A DNA stretch of 45,896 nt, taken from positions 1 through 45,896 of the forward strand of contig JAMPXC010000025.1 of the NCBI GenBank assembly GCA_023701385.1, in the 5' to 3' direction. Made by a program: the position numbers and the translations under genes. The first letter of the stretch is position 1. The number at the start of each line of letters is the position of its first letter. Of this stretch, positions 16,752 through 25,138 are shown in pieces. A model generated the notes under the pieces. The model was not told where the DNA came from. It did not search any database and saw only the letters and a list, made by a program, of their open reading frames with translations. This DNA comes from Pseudobdellovibrio sp. GTDB lineage: Bacteria > Bdellovibrionota > Bdellovibrionia > Bdellovibrionales > Bdellovibrionaceae.

Positions 16752-17595
16752 CATTTATGCCTTTAGCGTGCATTTGTTGCCGGATTGGTTTAATACGCTG
16801 TTTGCCAAGTTCTTAGCTTGGTTATGGGTTGATGTTTTAAAACTGCGTACAAAAGTTGTTTATAACAATATCGATATCGCTTTTCCGGGGACGCCGCTTG
16901 AAACAAAAAAACTATGGATGAAAAAAAGTATCTACATTCTGGTGAGAAGTATTGTTGATGTGGCTCGCATTCCTTATTTAAAAGACGAGTGGATTAAAAA
17001 GAATGTTATTTTTCACGGCGTAGAGAATCTGCCCCAGGATCAGGGTTTTTTTGTCTTAACATTGCACTTAGGCAGTGGTGACTTAGCCGCGGCCATTATC
17101 AGTGAAAAACTAGTACCATTAAGTTTGATTTCAAAAAGATTTAGCAGCGAATTTGCTGACGAATTTTGGTTTTCACTGCGTACTCAGTCAAAAACAGAAT
17201 TTATCGATGCCCATGGTAAGAATAATGCTTTTGAAATTTTAAAAGCCCTTCGTTTAAAACGCGGAGTGGTTTTTGTGCTCGATCAGTTTATGGGTAAGCC
17301 TTATGGTATTGAAACCGAGTTCTTTGGTAAGAAAACAGGCACCGCCTATGGTCTAGCTTTGTTTGCACAAAAGACAAAGGCTCCGGTAGTTCCACTTTAT
17401 ACATATTGGGATGACGACAATAAGCTACATATAGGTATTGATCCTGTAGTTAAAATTGACGACGTACAGACAGACGATAAACTAGAAGCTCAACGAATTA
17501 TTACGAATCGTTTTAACGCAGCCGTGGAAAGTATCATAAAGCGTTGGCCAGCCCAGTGGATGTGGGTGCATAGACGCTGGAAGGATTTCGAATGA
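16723..17595 (+). CDS. LpxL/HtrB-family lipid A acyltransferase
   Basis: A 290-residue member of the LpxL/LpxM acyltransferase family. An N-terminal hydrophobic segment (about residues 8-40) anchors it in the inner membrane. HLGSGD near residue 115 is the catalytic H-x-x-x-x-D motif, and VVFVLDQFMGKPYG with FFGKKTGTAYGLALFA are the second family block. It transfers a secondary acyl chain to the Kdo-lipid A precursor. The gene overlaps lpxK and runs into the next gene through an ATGA overlap. Which acyl chain or position is used cannot be read from sequence. Confidence 0.88.
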   Translation: MRKLARSVSSIYAFSVHLLPDWFNTLFAKFLAWLWVDVLKLRTKVVYNNIDIAFPGTPLETKKLWMKKSIYILVRSIVDVARIPYLKDEWIKKNVIFHGVENLPQDQGFFVLTLHLGSGDLAAAIISEKLVPLSLISKRFSSEFADEFWFSLRTQSKTEFIDAHGKNNAFEILKALRLKRGVVFVLDQFMGKPYGIETEFFGKKTGTAYGLALFAQKTKAPVVPLYTYWDDDNKLHIGIDPVVKIDDVQTDDKLEAQRIITNRFNAAVESIIKRWPAQWMWVHRRWKDFE

Positions 17596-18719
17596 GAAAA
17601 CAAAATATAAGCGCCATCCCAGCGTTGCCGCGTCTTCGACGTGCTTGTAGCACGCCTTCATCCTTGCGCCTTGGTCTGACACTTATCTTTTGTTTTTTAT
17701 TAGGTGCGTGCTCGAGTAGTTTTCTTAAATACGATAAAGAAGATAAGTTTTTTAAGAACGAAGAATTTGAACGTGAAGTTAAAATTCAGGAAGAAGCTGT
17801 TAAAGAAGAGCCTAAGGTTAAAGCTGAAGAAAAAACTTCGACTGCTGCGGTGAGTGCGACAGCTGAGGTTAAAGAAGTTAAAAAAACAGCAGTAGTCAAG
17901 GAAGCATCGAAAGCCAAAACTAAAAAAGCCGATACAAAAGCTGCTGTTAAACCAACGAAACGTCAGCCTGAAATAGAAGATAACGATGGCTTTGAAGGCG
18001 CCTCACGCCGTCCAATGAGAGATCCGTTTAAAGTCGGTGAAAAAGTTATTCATGAAGTCAGTTATTTTTCAGCCAAAGCTGGAACACTAACAATGCAGGT
18101 AAAACCTTTTGCCCAAGTGAATAACCGCAAAAGTTACAATTTTTCTGTCGGCTTAGAATCAAGCCGTATTTTTTCTAGCTTTTATTCAGTCGATGATATG
18201 GTCAATACTTTCTTAGATTATGAAACACTGATTCCGCACGTATTAAAACTTAATATCAAAGAGACTGGCAAACTTAAACAAGCCCAATCGTATTTTAATA
18301 ACGACACCTTAACGGCGAGTTATTGGGAAAAACAATACACTGAAAAAAGCGGTGAAGAAGAAAAGAAATACTCTTGGGATATTTTACCTTTTTCGCAAAA
18401 TGCTTTCAGCGGTATTTTCTATATGCGCGTTTTCAACTGGAAAGAAGGTAAACAAATTTCTTTCCGTGTGGCTGAAGATAAAAAGAATATCGTTTTTACG
18501 GGAACTGCCGTAGGTAAAGAAAAACTAGCAACTGAAGCCGGTGATTTTAACGCGATTAAAATTAAAGCCAGCATCGTATCGCGCGGGGCTTTATCGCAAA
18601 CCGGTGATATCTTTATCTGGCTTTCTGACGATGACCGTAAATATATTCTAAGAATCGAAGCTAAAATCAAAATCGGCACTTTAGTGTCTGAAGTGATCGA
18701 GATCGAACCAGGGTCATAA
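17592..18719 (+). CDS. DUF3108-like lipoprotein with GC-rich insertion at N-terminus
   Basis: The 375-residue product has a lipobox (LLGAC, Cys about 40) followed by a charged Lys/Glu/Ala linker of about 100 residues and then a DUF3108-type domain (DPFKVGEKVIHEVSYFSAKAGTLTM) that continues to the C-terminus. Proteins of this type are periplasmic or outer-membrane associated and often sit with lipid A genes; their function is unknown. The signal peptide is unusually long. Residues 7-30 come from a 70-base stretch with 44 G or C bases and a hairpin, quite unlike its surroundings. A TTG shortly before the hydrophobic core could be an alternative start. It is coupled to the acyltransferase gene by ATGA. 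Confidence 0.75.
   Translation: MRKQNISAIPALPRLRRACSTPSSLRLGLTLIFCFLLGACSSSFLKYDKEDKFFKNEEFEREVKIQEEAVKEEPKVKAEEKTSTAAVSATAEVKEVKKTAVVKEASKAKTKKADTKAAVKPTKRQPEIEDNDGFEGASRRPMRDPFKVGEKVIHEVSYFSAKAGTLTMQVKPFAQVNNRKSYNFSVGLESSRIFSSFYSVDDMVNTFLDYETLIPHVLKLNIKETGKLKQAQSYFNNDTLTASYWEKQYTEKSGEEEKKYSWDILPFSQNAFSGIFYMRVFNWKEGKQISFRVAEDKKNIVFTGTAVGKEKLATEAGDFNAIKIKASIVSRGALSQTGDIFIWLSDDDRKYILRIEAKIKIGTLVSEVIEIEPGS
17611..17680. repeat. GC-rich palindromic segment, possible inserted element
   Basis: This 70-base block has 44 G+C, against roughly 40 percent around it. It holds a perfect 6-base stem, CGTGCT-TGT-AGCACG, at 17640-17654. It is in frame with the lipoprotein gene and lengthens its signal peptide. 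It may be a small REP- or MITE-like element, but no second copy was seen in this window. Confidence 0.35.
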
Positions 18720-18721
18720 TC

Positions 18722-19765
18722 ATGTCTTATCATGTGGTCGTGCAGACGGCCTTTATCGGTGATGTGTTTTTATCTATTCCTTTTTTAAAAAGGCTTAAAG
18801 CGCTGTACCCGAATGATAAAGTGATCTTCGTGGCCAAAAAAGGTGTCGCTGATTATCTGTTAAAATTAAATGTTATAGACGAGCTGATCACCGTAAATAA
18901 GGGCGATAAAACCTCTTACAATGATGCCGTTAAAAAAATTAACTCCCATGCGGTTGAAAATGTTTTCTGCTTACATAGATCACTGCGCTCAGCACTTTTT
19001 ACCTGGAAGATTAAAGCGCAAAAGAAATTTGGTTTTTCTCAAGGTCTTAATTTTTTATTCTTTAGCGAAAGTGTAAAGTATTTAAAAACTTTGCCGGATG
19101 CTATTCGCCAGATGGCTTTATTAGCTCCTGTTGATCCAAAGACAGCTGAAAAAATTAATGAACAGGATTGGAGTTATTTAAATTTTTCTGATCAAGAAGG
19201 AAAGTTTAAACCTATTCCAGAATTTTTCTCGATGCATGTGCCGACGCATGCGTTTAACACCGATAAAAAAATAGCGCTATTTCCGGGGTCTGTTTGGGAA
19301 ACTAAAAAGTGGCCGGTGAATTATTACTCGGATCTTACCGAAAAATTATTAAACGAAGGTTATCAGGTTTATTTAATGGGTGGCCCCGACGAAGCACCTT
19401 TATGCCAAGAGATTCAAAGTAAAAATCCAAAAGTCGAAATGCTGGCGGGTAAAATGAAGCTGGTTGATTCGATCGATTTTTTAAAATCCTGTGATTTAAT
19501 TATCGGAAACGATTCATCACCTTCGCATTTAGGCGCGAGTGTAGGCACTCCGGTGATCGCTATTTTTGGCCCGACGACCTTAAACCTAGGTTTCAGACCT
19601 TGGGAAGATAAAAGTATCGTTATTGAAAATCGCAATTTAGAGTGCAGACCGTGTGGGCTGCATGGCCATCATAAATGTCCGTTAGGGCATCACAAGTGCA
19701 TGAAAGAAATTATGCCTGAACATGTGTTTCATTCAGCGAAAAAAGTTTTAAAGGCGCAATCGTGA
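18722..19765 (+). CDS. Glycosyltransferase family 9 (heptosyltransferase-like)
   Basis: The 347-residue protein has the two-domain layout of lipopolysaccharide heptosyltransferases: an N-terminal VQTAFIGDVFLSIPFLKRLK with the conserved Asp near residue 13, and a C-terminal sugar-nucleotide domain with ALFPGSVWETKKWP, LIGNDSSPSHLGASVGTPVIAIFGPT. It should add heptose or a related sugar to the LPS core at the inner face of the inner membrane. A Cys/His-rich segment near residues 305-325 (CRPCGLHGHHKCPLGHHKC) is longer than in typical WaaF and could bind metal. It starts 2 bases after the upstream stop. Confidence 0.85.
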   Translation: MSYHVVVQTAFIGDVFLSIPFLKRLKALYPNDKVIFVAKKGVADYLLKLNVIDELITVNKGDKTSYNDAVKKINSHAVENVFCLHRSLRSALFTWKIKAQKKFGFSQGLNFLFFSESVKYLKTLPDAIRQMALLAPVDPKTAEKINEQDWSYLNFSDQEGKFKPIPEFFSMHVPTHAFNTDKKIALFPGSVWETKKWPVNYYSDLTEKLLNEGYQVYLMGGPDEAPLCQEIQSKNPKVEMLAGKMKLVDSIDFLKSCDLIIGNDSSPSHLGASVGTPVIAIFGPTTLNLGFRPWEDKSIVIENRNLECRPCGLHGHHKCPLGHHKCMKEIMPEHVFHSAKKVLKAQS

Positions 19766-20079
19766 AAACATTAATCTTTGTAGTTGTTTTAAGCGTAGCC
19801 ATGAACGCATTTGCGACCAAACCACTGGCGAAAGAAGCCGATATCACGCAATGTAAGGCCGATAGCGACTGTGTGATTGTGCCGTACAGCCACTGCTGTG
19901 GGGCAACGAAAAAAGCGATTAATAAAAAGTTTTTAGATCTTTATAAAAAAACGAAGCCTTGGCAAAAATTTGATGATCCAGGAGTTTGTGCCGTGGCCGG
20001 ACAATGTATGTCTGATGTAAAAGTAAAAGAAGCTAAATGCGAAGCTGGCCAATGCCAGCTCCTTCGCGTATCGAATTGA
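19762..20079 (+). CDS. Small secreted cysteine-rich protein
   Basis: I do not recognise the family. This 105-residue protein has a signal peptide (MKTLIFVVVLSVAMNAFA) and eight cysteines in the mature part (for example CKADSDC, HCC, CEAGQC), an even number consistent with four disulfides in the periplasm or outside the cell. The GTG start overlaps the glycosyltransferase stop (GTGA), so it is the last gene of the envelope operon. The arrangement C-x5-C followed by CC resembles small disulfide-stabilised domains, but no function can be assigned. Confidence 0.7.
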   Translation: MKTLIFVVVLSVAMNAFATKPLAKEADITQCKADSDCVIVPYSHCCGATKKAINKKFLDLYKKTKPWQKFDDPGVCAVAGQCMSDVKVKEAKCEAGQCQLLRVSN

Positions 20080-20086
20080 TGAGTTT

Positions 20087-20103
20087 CTGCGTCTCAGACG
20101 CAG
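20087..20103. terminator. Hairpin between convergent genes
   Basis: CTGCGTCT-C-AGACGCAG is a perfect inverted repeat located between the stop codons of the envelope operon and the response-regulator gene. No run of T follows on either strand, so it is not a textbook intrinsic terminator, but its position suits a bidirectional stop or a 3'-end stabiliser. A second stem (AGCTGGC-CAAT-GCCAGCT, 20043-20060) lies just upstream inside the CDS. Confidence 0.4.
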
Positions 20104-20104
20104 G

Positions 20105-21526
20105 TTAAGAAAAATCTTTAACGTTAATATTGTACTTACGGATTTTACGTAACAACGTATTTTTTGGAATATTCGCTTGAGCCACAGTTTGGTTGATCTT
20201 ACCTTTGTTCGCTTTAAGCGCACTGATAATAAAATCTTTTTCGGCCTGCTCTTTGAATAATTCGAAATCTAAAGCACCCGCAGCTGGAGCTTCTGTTTTT
20301 ACTCCGCCGGCTACAGTGGTAGTAACGGCTGGTTTTGCTCCAGCGGCATTGCGGATATTTTCCGGTAAGCTTGCTGTTGTCATCACTTGGCTTGATTCAA
20401 CGATAAAGGCGCGTTCAATCACGTTTTCTAATTCACGGATATTGCCTGGCCAACGGTAAGTTTTCATTAAATCTAAAACATCTGGTGCGATGCTGTGGAT
20501 TTGTTTGGCGTGTGATTTAGAGAACTTCTCTAAGAAGTTTAACGCTAATTCTGGAATATCATCAGAACGTTCACGCAATGGCGGTAAGAAGATCGGCATC
20601 ACGTTTAAACGATAGAATAAATCTTCACGGAATTCTTGGTCTTCCATCATTTTTTCTAAGTTTCTATTAGTGGCTGCAATAATACGTGCATTCGTTTTAA
20701 CTTCACGGTTAGAACCCACCGGAGTAAATTTCTTTTCTTGAAGAGCGCGAAGTAACTTTACCTGCATTTCAGGTTTTAACTCAGCGATTTCGTCTAAGAA
20801 TAATGTGCCGTTATTAGCTAACTGGAATTTGCCGATTTTACGTTCGATAGCGCCTGTGAAAGCCCCTTTTTCGTGACCGAATAATTCAGATTCCATTAAG
20901 TGTTCAGGAATAGCTCCGCAGTTGATCGCCACAAAAGCACCTGATTTACGAGGGGAGTTGAAGTGAATAGCTTTAGCTACTAATTCTTTACCAGTCCCGT
21001 TTTCGCCACGGATAAGTACTGTCGTATCTACTTTGCAAAGTTTGTAGATTAAGTTGAACACTTCTTTCATTTTTGTATTTTGGCCAACAATTTCACTTTC
21101 GATATCGTCATCAAAAATCGGGTTAGAAGCTGATAATTCAGTGATCATGTCATGAGCTTCGATACTTTTACGAACAATCGCCGTTAATTTTTCGGGGCTT
21201 ACTGGTTTTTCAACATAATCGTAAGCACCATCTTTAATTGCTACAACGGCGTCGTTTAAGTTTGAGTGGGCTGTCATGATCACCACGAAAGTGCGTGGAT
21301 CATGTTCTTTGATTTGGCGTAAAGCTTCAAGGCCATCAACCTCTGGCATTCTTACGTCCATTAAAATTAAATCCCAGAATTCTTTTTTAGCTAAATCAAT
21401 CGCTTCGCGGCCGTTAGACGCTTCAGTGATATTAAAAGTCACATCAGGAATAGAGTTCTGCAAAATACTCGCAACTGATTTGCGTAGTTCTTGTTCATCA
21501 TCAACGATAAGTGTGTTCAGTTTCAT
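20105..21526 (-). CDS. Sigma-54-dependent NtrC-type response regulator
   Basis: The 473-residue protein has a receiver domain (phospho-acceptor Asp about 57 in LILMDVRMPEVDG), an AAA+ domain with Walker A GENGTGKE, the sigma-54 contact loop GAFTGA and Walker B LFLDEIAEL, and a C-terminal Fis-type helix-turn-helix ending at INQTVAQANIPKNTLLRKIRKYNI-type residues. It activates sigma-54 promoters after phosphorylation. The histidine kinase gene lies 47 bases upstream in the same direction and is the likely partner. A linker of about 45 residues rich in Ala/Thr/Pro separates the AAA+ and DNA-binding domains. Target genes are not evident in the window. Confidence 0.93.
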   Translation of the reverse strand: MKLNTLIVDDEQELRKSVASILQNSIPDVTFNITEASNGREAIDLAKKEFWDLILMDVRMPEVDGLEALRQIKEHDPRTFVVIMTAHSNLNDAVVAIKDGAYDYVEKPVSPEKLTAIVRKSIEAHDMITELSASNPIFDDDIESEIVGQNTKMKEVFNLIYKLCKVDTTVLIRGENGTGKELVAKAIHFNSPRKSGAFVAINCGAIPEHLMESELFGHEKGAFTGAIERKIGKFQLANNGTLFLDEIAELKPEMQVKLLRALQEKKFTPVGSNREVKTNARIIAATNRNLEKMMEDQEFREDLFYRLNVMPIFLPPLRERSDDIPELALNFLEKFSKSHAKQIHSIAPDVLDLMKTYRWPGNIRELENVIERAFIVESSQVMTTASLPENIRNAAGAKPAVTTTVAGGVKTEAPAAGALDFELFKEQAEKDFIISALKANKGKINQTVAQANIPKNTLLRKIRKYNINVKDFS

Positions 21527-21573
21527 AACTTGTTCCTTGCCGCGCTTTACCGCGAGCCCTTTATCAATAAAAA

Positions 21574-23406
21574 TTATAGTACCGGATCAATCGGCAGTCG
21601 AACATAAAACGTTGTTCCTTTGCCAACTTCTGAATTTAACGTAATATTTCCGCCGTGCAGTTCAATAAAGTATTTAACCAGGTATAAACCTAGGCCGGTT
21701 CCTTTGGTTTTTTGATCCTGATTTTTACCACGCACAAACTTTTTCCAGATATGCAATTGGTCTTCGGCAGCGATTCCTTCGCCGGTATCCTGAATTTCAA
21801 TCAGAATTTCGGTATCGGTTTCTTTCGTGCGGATAAAGACCTGACCGTTTGCTGACGTGTACTTAATCGCATTTTCAACCAGATTTAAAAACACTTCGGT
21901 CATAAGGGTTACGTCAAACTCGATCAAAAACATCGGTTCTAATGTCAGATCAATGTTTACATTCTTGGTTTTCGCCACGGGCTTAAGACGCTCAACGACG
22001 TTTTCGATCACTTCGTTTAGATCAGCCACTTCTTTTAAAATTTGAAAATCACGTGATTCAACACGAAGGACTTTTAAGATCGACTGAATGTAGCGGTTAA
22101 GTTCTTCAGAATAAACTTTTAAATTTCCAAAATCTTCGTGCATGTGATCCGGAATATTTTTTTCAGCATCTAAACGGTCAACGACAGCCTGGATTTTGGC
22201 AATCGGTGTTTTTAAATCATGCGAAATAAGACTGATAAAGTTATTTTTTAACTGTTCAAGGTCAGATAGGTAGCGCTGTTCTTGTTGGAGTTCGGCATGG
22301 GCCTTTTCAATACGCAGGGCATGATAGCCAATATATAAAACCCAAATTAGAATTAATAATACTAATGGGCTGACTAACGGAATCCAAAGGTTAAAAGTAT
22401 CAAATACCCAAATTGAAAATGCTGACCAGATTGTGCCGATCCAGAAAAAGATAAATAACGAAACAGCCTGTGGAAAATGAGTGATCACAAGTACGGCGAT
22501 AATCGTTAACACTAAAAGCATTAGTGAGTTAATCCAGGTGTAACCTTTTTTAATAAAACGTTTTTTTAAGACGTTGTCAGTCACCTGAGCCCAGAACTCA
22601 TGTTTAGGCATCGCTCCCAGTGGTGTAAGCACCTGTGAGTTAATCGTTCTTTCAGTTCCGATAAAAACTAATTTATCTTTGAAAAAATCTTTTGGCAGAT
22701 CGCCACGTAAAACTTTTTGTAAGCCCACAGTTTTAAAACGGCGAAGCCCACGGTAGTTGATCACCGAAAGTGAATCTTTACTTTTGCGAGTGCTATCAAC
22801 CACCGCATGGGAGATATCTTGTAAAAAGCCACGGCTATCTTGAAGCCTGCGTACGATGCCATCTTCATCCCGAAGCACTTCGATATGTGCAATATTTGAA
22901 CGGTCGGGCAATGTTGCAAACGGAAGCGACATGTTTTCTAAAAGGCTGGTGTTCGTAGCCCAGGTAATTTTCGGATCTTTGAAGACGATAATCTCTTGAG
23001 AATTTAAACGCGTCACACCGATGTTTTCGCCAAAGAATAACGTCACACCCACGGCCTGTGGTTTTTGATTTAAAATTTGCGAAAGCATTTGAAACCAAAT
23101 TTTTTGATCCCAAAAGAAGCTGTCAGTCACATCTTGAGATTCGTTCATGTTGACGATGGAATTGGTCTTAAGGTCAAAGATCTTAACAAAGTCGCTGGGC
23201 TTAATTGTGACTAAAACAATCTCTTTGGTTACGGGTTGAGCCCCGCGAATTTTAAACCGACTATCGTACAGGTCGGCTTCATCAAACTTCAAAAGAACGA
23301 TAGAAAATAACCAGCAAAGCAAAGCTCTGCTCCAAAAGCCTTTCTTGCTATTTGTCCATTTTAACCAATTGAGTATATTGTCTTTCACGCGTTGCAAAAC
23401 TAGCAC
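21574..23406 (-). CDS. CHASE2-domain membrane histidine kinase
   Basis: This 610-residue kinase starts with a membrane segment (about residues 25-42) and then an extracytoplasmic CHASE2 sensor domain (about 45-270; ADLYDSRFKIRGAQP is its typical entry). Three membrane helices (about 290-375), a short coiled coil and the kinase core follow. The phosphorylated histidine is in SLISHDLKTPIAK (about residue 395), and the ATPase domain shows NLVENAIKY, DTGEGI and GTGLGLYLV. It is the probable partner of the downstream NtrC-type regulator. The start used is a GTG, and the coding start is only 21 bases from the divergent ribF start. The ligand is unknown. Confidence 0.9.
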   Translation of the reverse strand: MLVLQRVKDNILNWLKWTNSKKGFWSRALLCWLFSIVLLKFDEADLYDSRFKIRGAQPVTKEIVLVTIKPSDFVKIFDLKTNSIVNMNESQDVTDSFFWDQKIWFQMLSQILNQKPQAVGVTLFFGENIGVTRLNSQEIIVFKDPKITWATNTSLLENMSLPFATLPDRSNIAHIEVLRDEDGIVRRLQDSRGFLQDISHAVVDSTRKSKDSLSVINYRGLRRFKTVGLQKVLRGDLPKDFFKDKLVFIGTERTINSQVLTPLGAMPKHEFWAQVTDNVLKKRFIKKGYTWINSLMLLVLTIIAVLVITHFPQAVSLFIFFWIGTIWSAFSIWVFDTFNLWIPLVSPLVLLILIWVLYIGYHALRIEKAHAELQQEQRYLSDLEQLKNNFISLISHDLKTPIAKIQAVVDRLDAEKNIPDHMHEDFGNLKVYSEELNRYIQSILKVLRVESRDFQILKEVADLNEVIENVVERLKPVAKTKNVNIDLTLEPMFLIEFDVTLMTEVFLNLVENAIKYTSANGQVFIRTKETDTEILIEIQDTGEGIAAEDQLHIWKKFVRGKNQDQKTKGTGLGLYLVKYFIELHGGNITLNSEVGKGTTFYVRLPIDPVL

Positions 23407-23421
23407 GATTTAGATTATATT
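23392..23421 (+). promoter_or_regulatory. Candidate ribF promoter, leaderless
   Basis: TTGCAA (23392-23397), an 18-base spacer and TATATT (23416-23421) precede the ribF ATG by 6 bases. There is no Shine-Dalgarno sequence. The -35 box lies inside the 5' end of the divergent kinase gene. Confidence 0.45.
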
Positions 23422-23427
23422 TAAACC

Positions 23428-24357
23428 ATGAAATGGATTCGTACCGTCGACCAATCACTCCCTCATTTGACCGGCTCGGTTTTGACCGTCGGAAACTTCG
23501 ATGGTGTGCACTTGGGGCATCAGAAACTCTTAAAAGAGCTCGTTTTTCAGGGTAAAGAGTACAATGTACCCTCTGTGGTTTGTACTTTTAAGCCACACCC
23601 CCGTGTTTTGCTAAATCCGGGAACTCCGGTTCATCGACTTTTTGACTACAAAGACCAAGCAGAACGCATGGAGGCCTTAGGGGTCGACTTTCTCATTGAG
23701 GAAAAATTTACAAAGGATTTCTCGCTCATGCAGGCAGATGAGTTTCTGGATCTGTATATCAACCGCTATTTTAAGCCTAAACACATTGTCGTAGGCTATG
23801 ATTTTAACTTCGGAAAAGACCGCTCAGGCGGTATCGATTTCTTACGTGATTACTGTCAGAAAAACAAAATCGGTTTAACGGTTGTCAGCGCTTTAGAAGA
23901 AAACGGGCAGGTGGTTTCATCATCGGTGATTCGTAAACTTTTAGAGCACGGAAACTTAGAACAAGCCGAAAAGTTTTTAGGTCGTAAATATTATATTCGT
24001 GGACCAGTGCGTGTTGGTTTTAAACGTGGCCGCCAGTTGGGTGTGCCGACAGCGAATGTTAGCCCTGATATTGATTTTATTCCTCGTAAAGGTGTTTATT
24101 TTTCAACAGTCTACTGGAACGATAAAGTTTTTAAATCGATCACCAATATCGGTTACAATCCAACTTTTGAAAGCACAAATTCTTATTTAAAAGTTGAAAC
24201 TCATATTTTTGATTTCAATCAAGAAATTTACGGCGAACAAATTAAAGTTGAGCTTCAGCACTTTCATCGCGACGAAATGAAATTTTCAAGCGTAGATGCC
24301 TTGAAACACCAAATTTATAATGACATTGCTGAATCGAGAAAGTTTTTTCAGTTATGA
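23428..24357 (+). CDS. ribF: Bifunctional riboflavin kinase / FAD synthetase
   Basis: The 309-residue length and two-domain order match RibF (E. coli 313). The N-terminal nucleotidyltransferase has TVGNFDGVHLGHQKLL near residue 20 (with the HxGH motif) and VVGYDFNFGKDRSG. After VSSSVIRKLLEHG, the C-terminal flavokinase has GPVRVGFKRGRQLGVPTANV. The enzyme makes FMN and then FAD in the cytosol. The gene overlaps the next by 4 bases (ATGA). It is divergent from the CHASE2 kinase, and no FMN riboswitch is possible in the 21-base gap. Confidence 0.96.
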   Translation: MKWIRTVDQSLPHLTGSVLTVGNFDGVHLGHQKLLKELVFQGKEYNVPSVVCTFKPHPRVLLNPGTPVHRLFDYKDQAERMEALGVDFLIEEKFTKDFSLMQADEFLDLYINRYFKPKHIVVGYDFNFGKDRSGGIDFLRDYCQKNKIGLTVVSALEENGQVVSSSVIRKLLEHGNLEQAEKFLGRKYYIRGPVRVGFKRGRQLGVPTANVSPDIDFIPRKGVYFSTVYWNDKVFKSITNIGYNPTFESTNSYLKVETHIFDFNQEIYGEQIKVELQHFHRDEMKFSSVDALKHQIYNDIAESRKFFQL

Positions 24358-25088
24358 AAATTTACCGTTCGATTGAATTAGGTGCTGCAGAATTGAGTGA
24401 AAAACTAAATGCACCGGATATTGAAATTCATTTCGAGCCGATGAGTGATGAAGAGCTTTTTCGCTCTGATTTTGACCTGATTGAACTTTCAGAACAACAG
24501 GGGCAATCAATTCTTTCAAAGGCCGCAGTTTTAGACTGGCAAATCCAGTCAACGAAAGCGGTTGATGCTTTTGCTAAAGACCCTAAAGGCTTTAAGCCGA
24601 TTCAATTAAGTTCGATGGCTTTCGGTAGTTTTTTAGAATCAAAACATATTACTTTGGATATAGCTAAAAACGCGGTTTTAGTGGGCGGTTATTCGTTTTT
24701 AATTACCTATGCCGTAGCTTTAGCAAAACTCGGTTTTAATAAAATTTATTTAATTTCTCCAAACAATATTCCCTACCAGGAACAAATCGAAAATGCGCAA
24801 AAACATTTGTTTAATGTGCAAGTGCAACAGCTGAGTTTAGACGACATGTCTGATGTGGCTGAGCTTGCAAGTTTACTTGTGATTGACTTTGATTTGAATG
24901 AGTTTCCCGAACTGGTGCAGACGCTAACTTACTTTAATTTCTTAGCTGAAAATGCGATCTTTTTTGATTCGCAAAATTACCTGAATGACACTCTGTCAGC
25001 TGAAGCCGAGAAAGCCTCGCTAAGAGTGTTGGACTCAGTCGAATTTCATTTACACAAATACCGGTTTTTTCAAAAAAACCACAAATAA
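24354..25088 (+). CDS. AroE-like Rossmann protein of unknown function
   Basis: This 244-residue protein is coupled to ribF by an ATGA overlap. Residues about 105-150 (KNAVLVGGYSFLITYAVALA then KIYLIS) read like a shikimate-dehydrogenase-type NAD(P)-binding fold in which the usual G-x-G-G-A loop is degenerate. The N-terminal part has no clear AroE substrate motif, and the catalytic Lys/Asp pair is not evident, so enzymatic activity is doubtful. It is followed by the type IV pilus cluster but separated from it by a promoter. I call it a degenerate AroE-like protein with low confidence in function. Confidence 0.5.
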   Translation: MKIYRSIELGAAELSEKLNAPDIEIHFEPMSDEELFRSDFDLIELSEQQGQSILSKAAVLDWQIQSTKAVDAFAKDPKGFKPIQLSSMAFGSFLESKHITLDIAKNAVLVGGYSFLITYAVALAKLGFNKIYLISPNNIPYQEQIENAQKHLFNVQVQQLSLDDMSDVAELASLLVIDFDLNEFPELVQTLTYFNFLAENAIFFDSQNYLNDTLSAEAEKASLRVLDSVEFHLHKYRFFQKNHK

Positions 25089-25103
25089 CCGTTCCTAGGT
25101 CTA

Positions 25104-25132
25104 GTTACAAAAAATGTCACCTTCGATAGACT
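25104..25132 (+). promoter_or_regulatory. Candidate pilB promoter, leaderless
   Basis: GTTACA (25104-25109), a 17-base spacer and TAGACT (25127-25132) are followed after 6 bases by the pilB ATG. No ribosome site is present. The same TAGACT -10 box appears before prfB. Confidence 0.4.
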
Positions 25133-25138
25133 TATATT

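Noticed and set aside
17482-17682. 66-residue minus-strand frame across the GC-rich segment
   Set aside because: It is antisense to two overlapping genes of the envelope operon and has no ribosome site; it reflects the unusual base composition.
23407-23427. FMN riboswitch before ribF
   Set aside because: Only 21 bases separate the divergent start codons, far too short for an RFN element.
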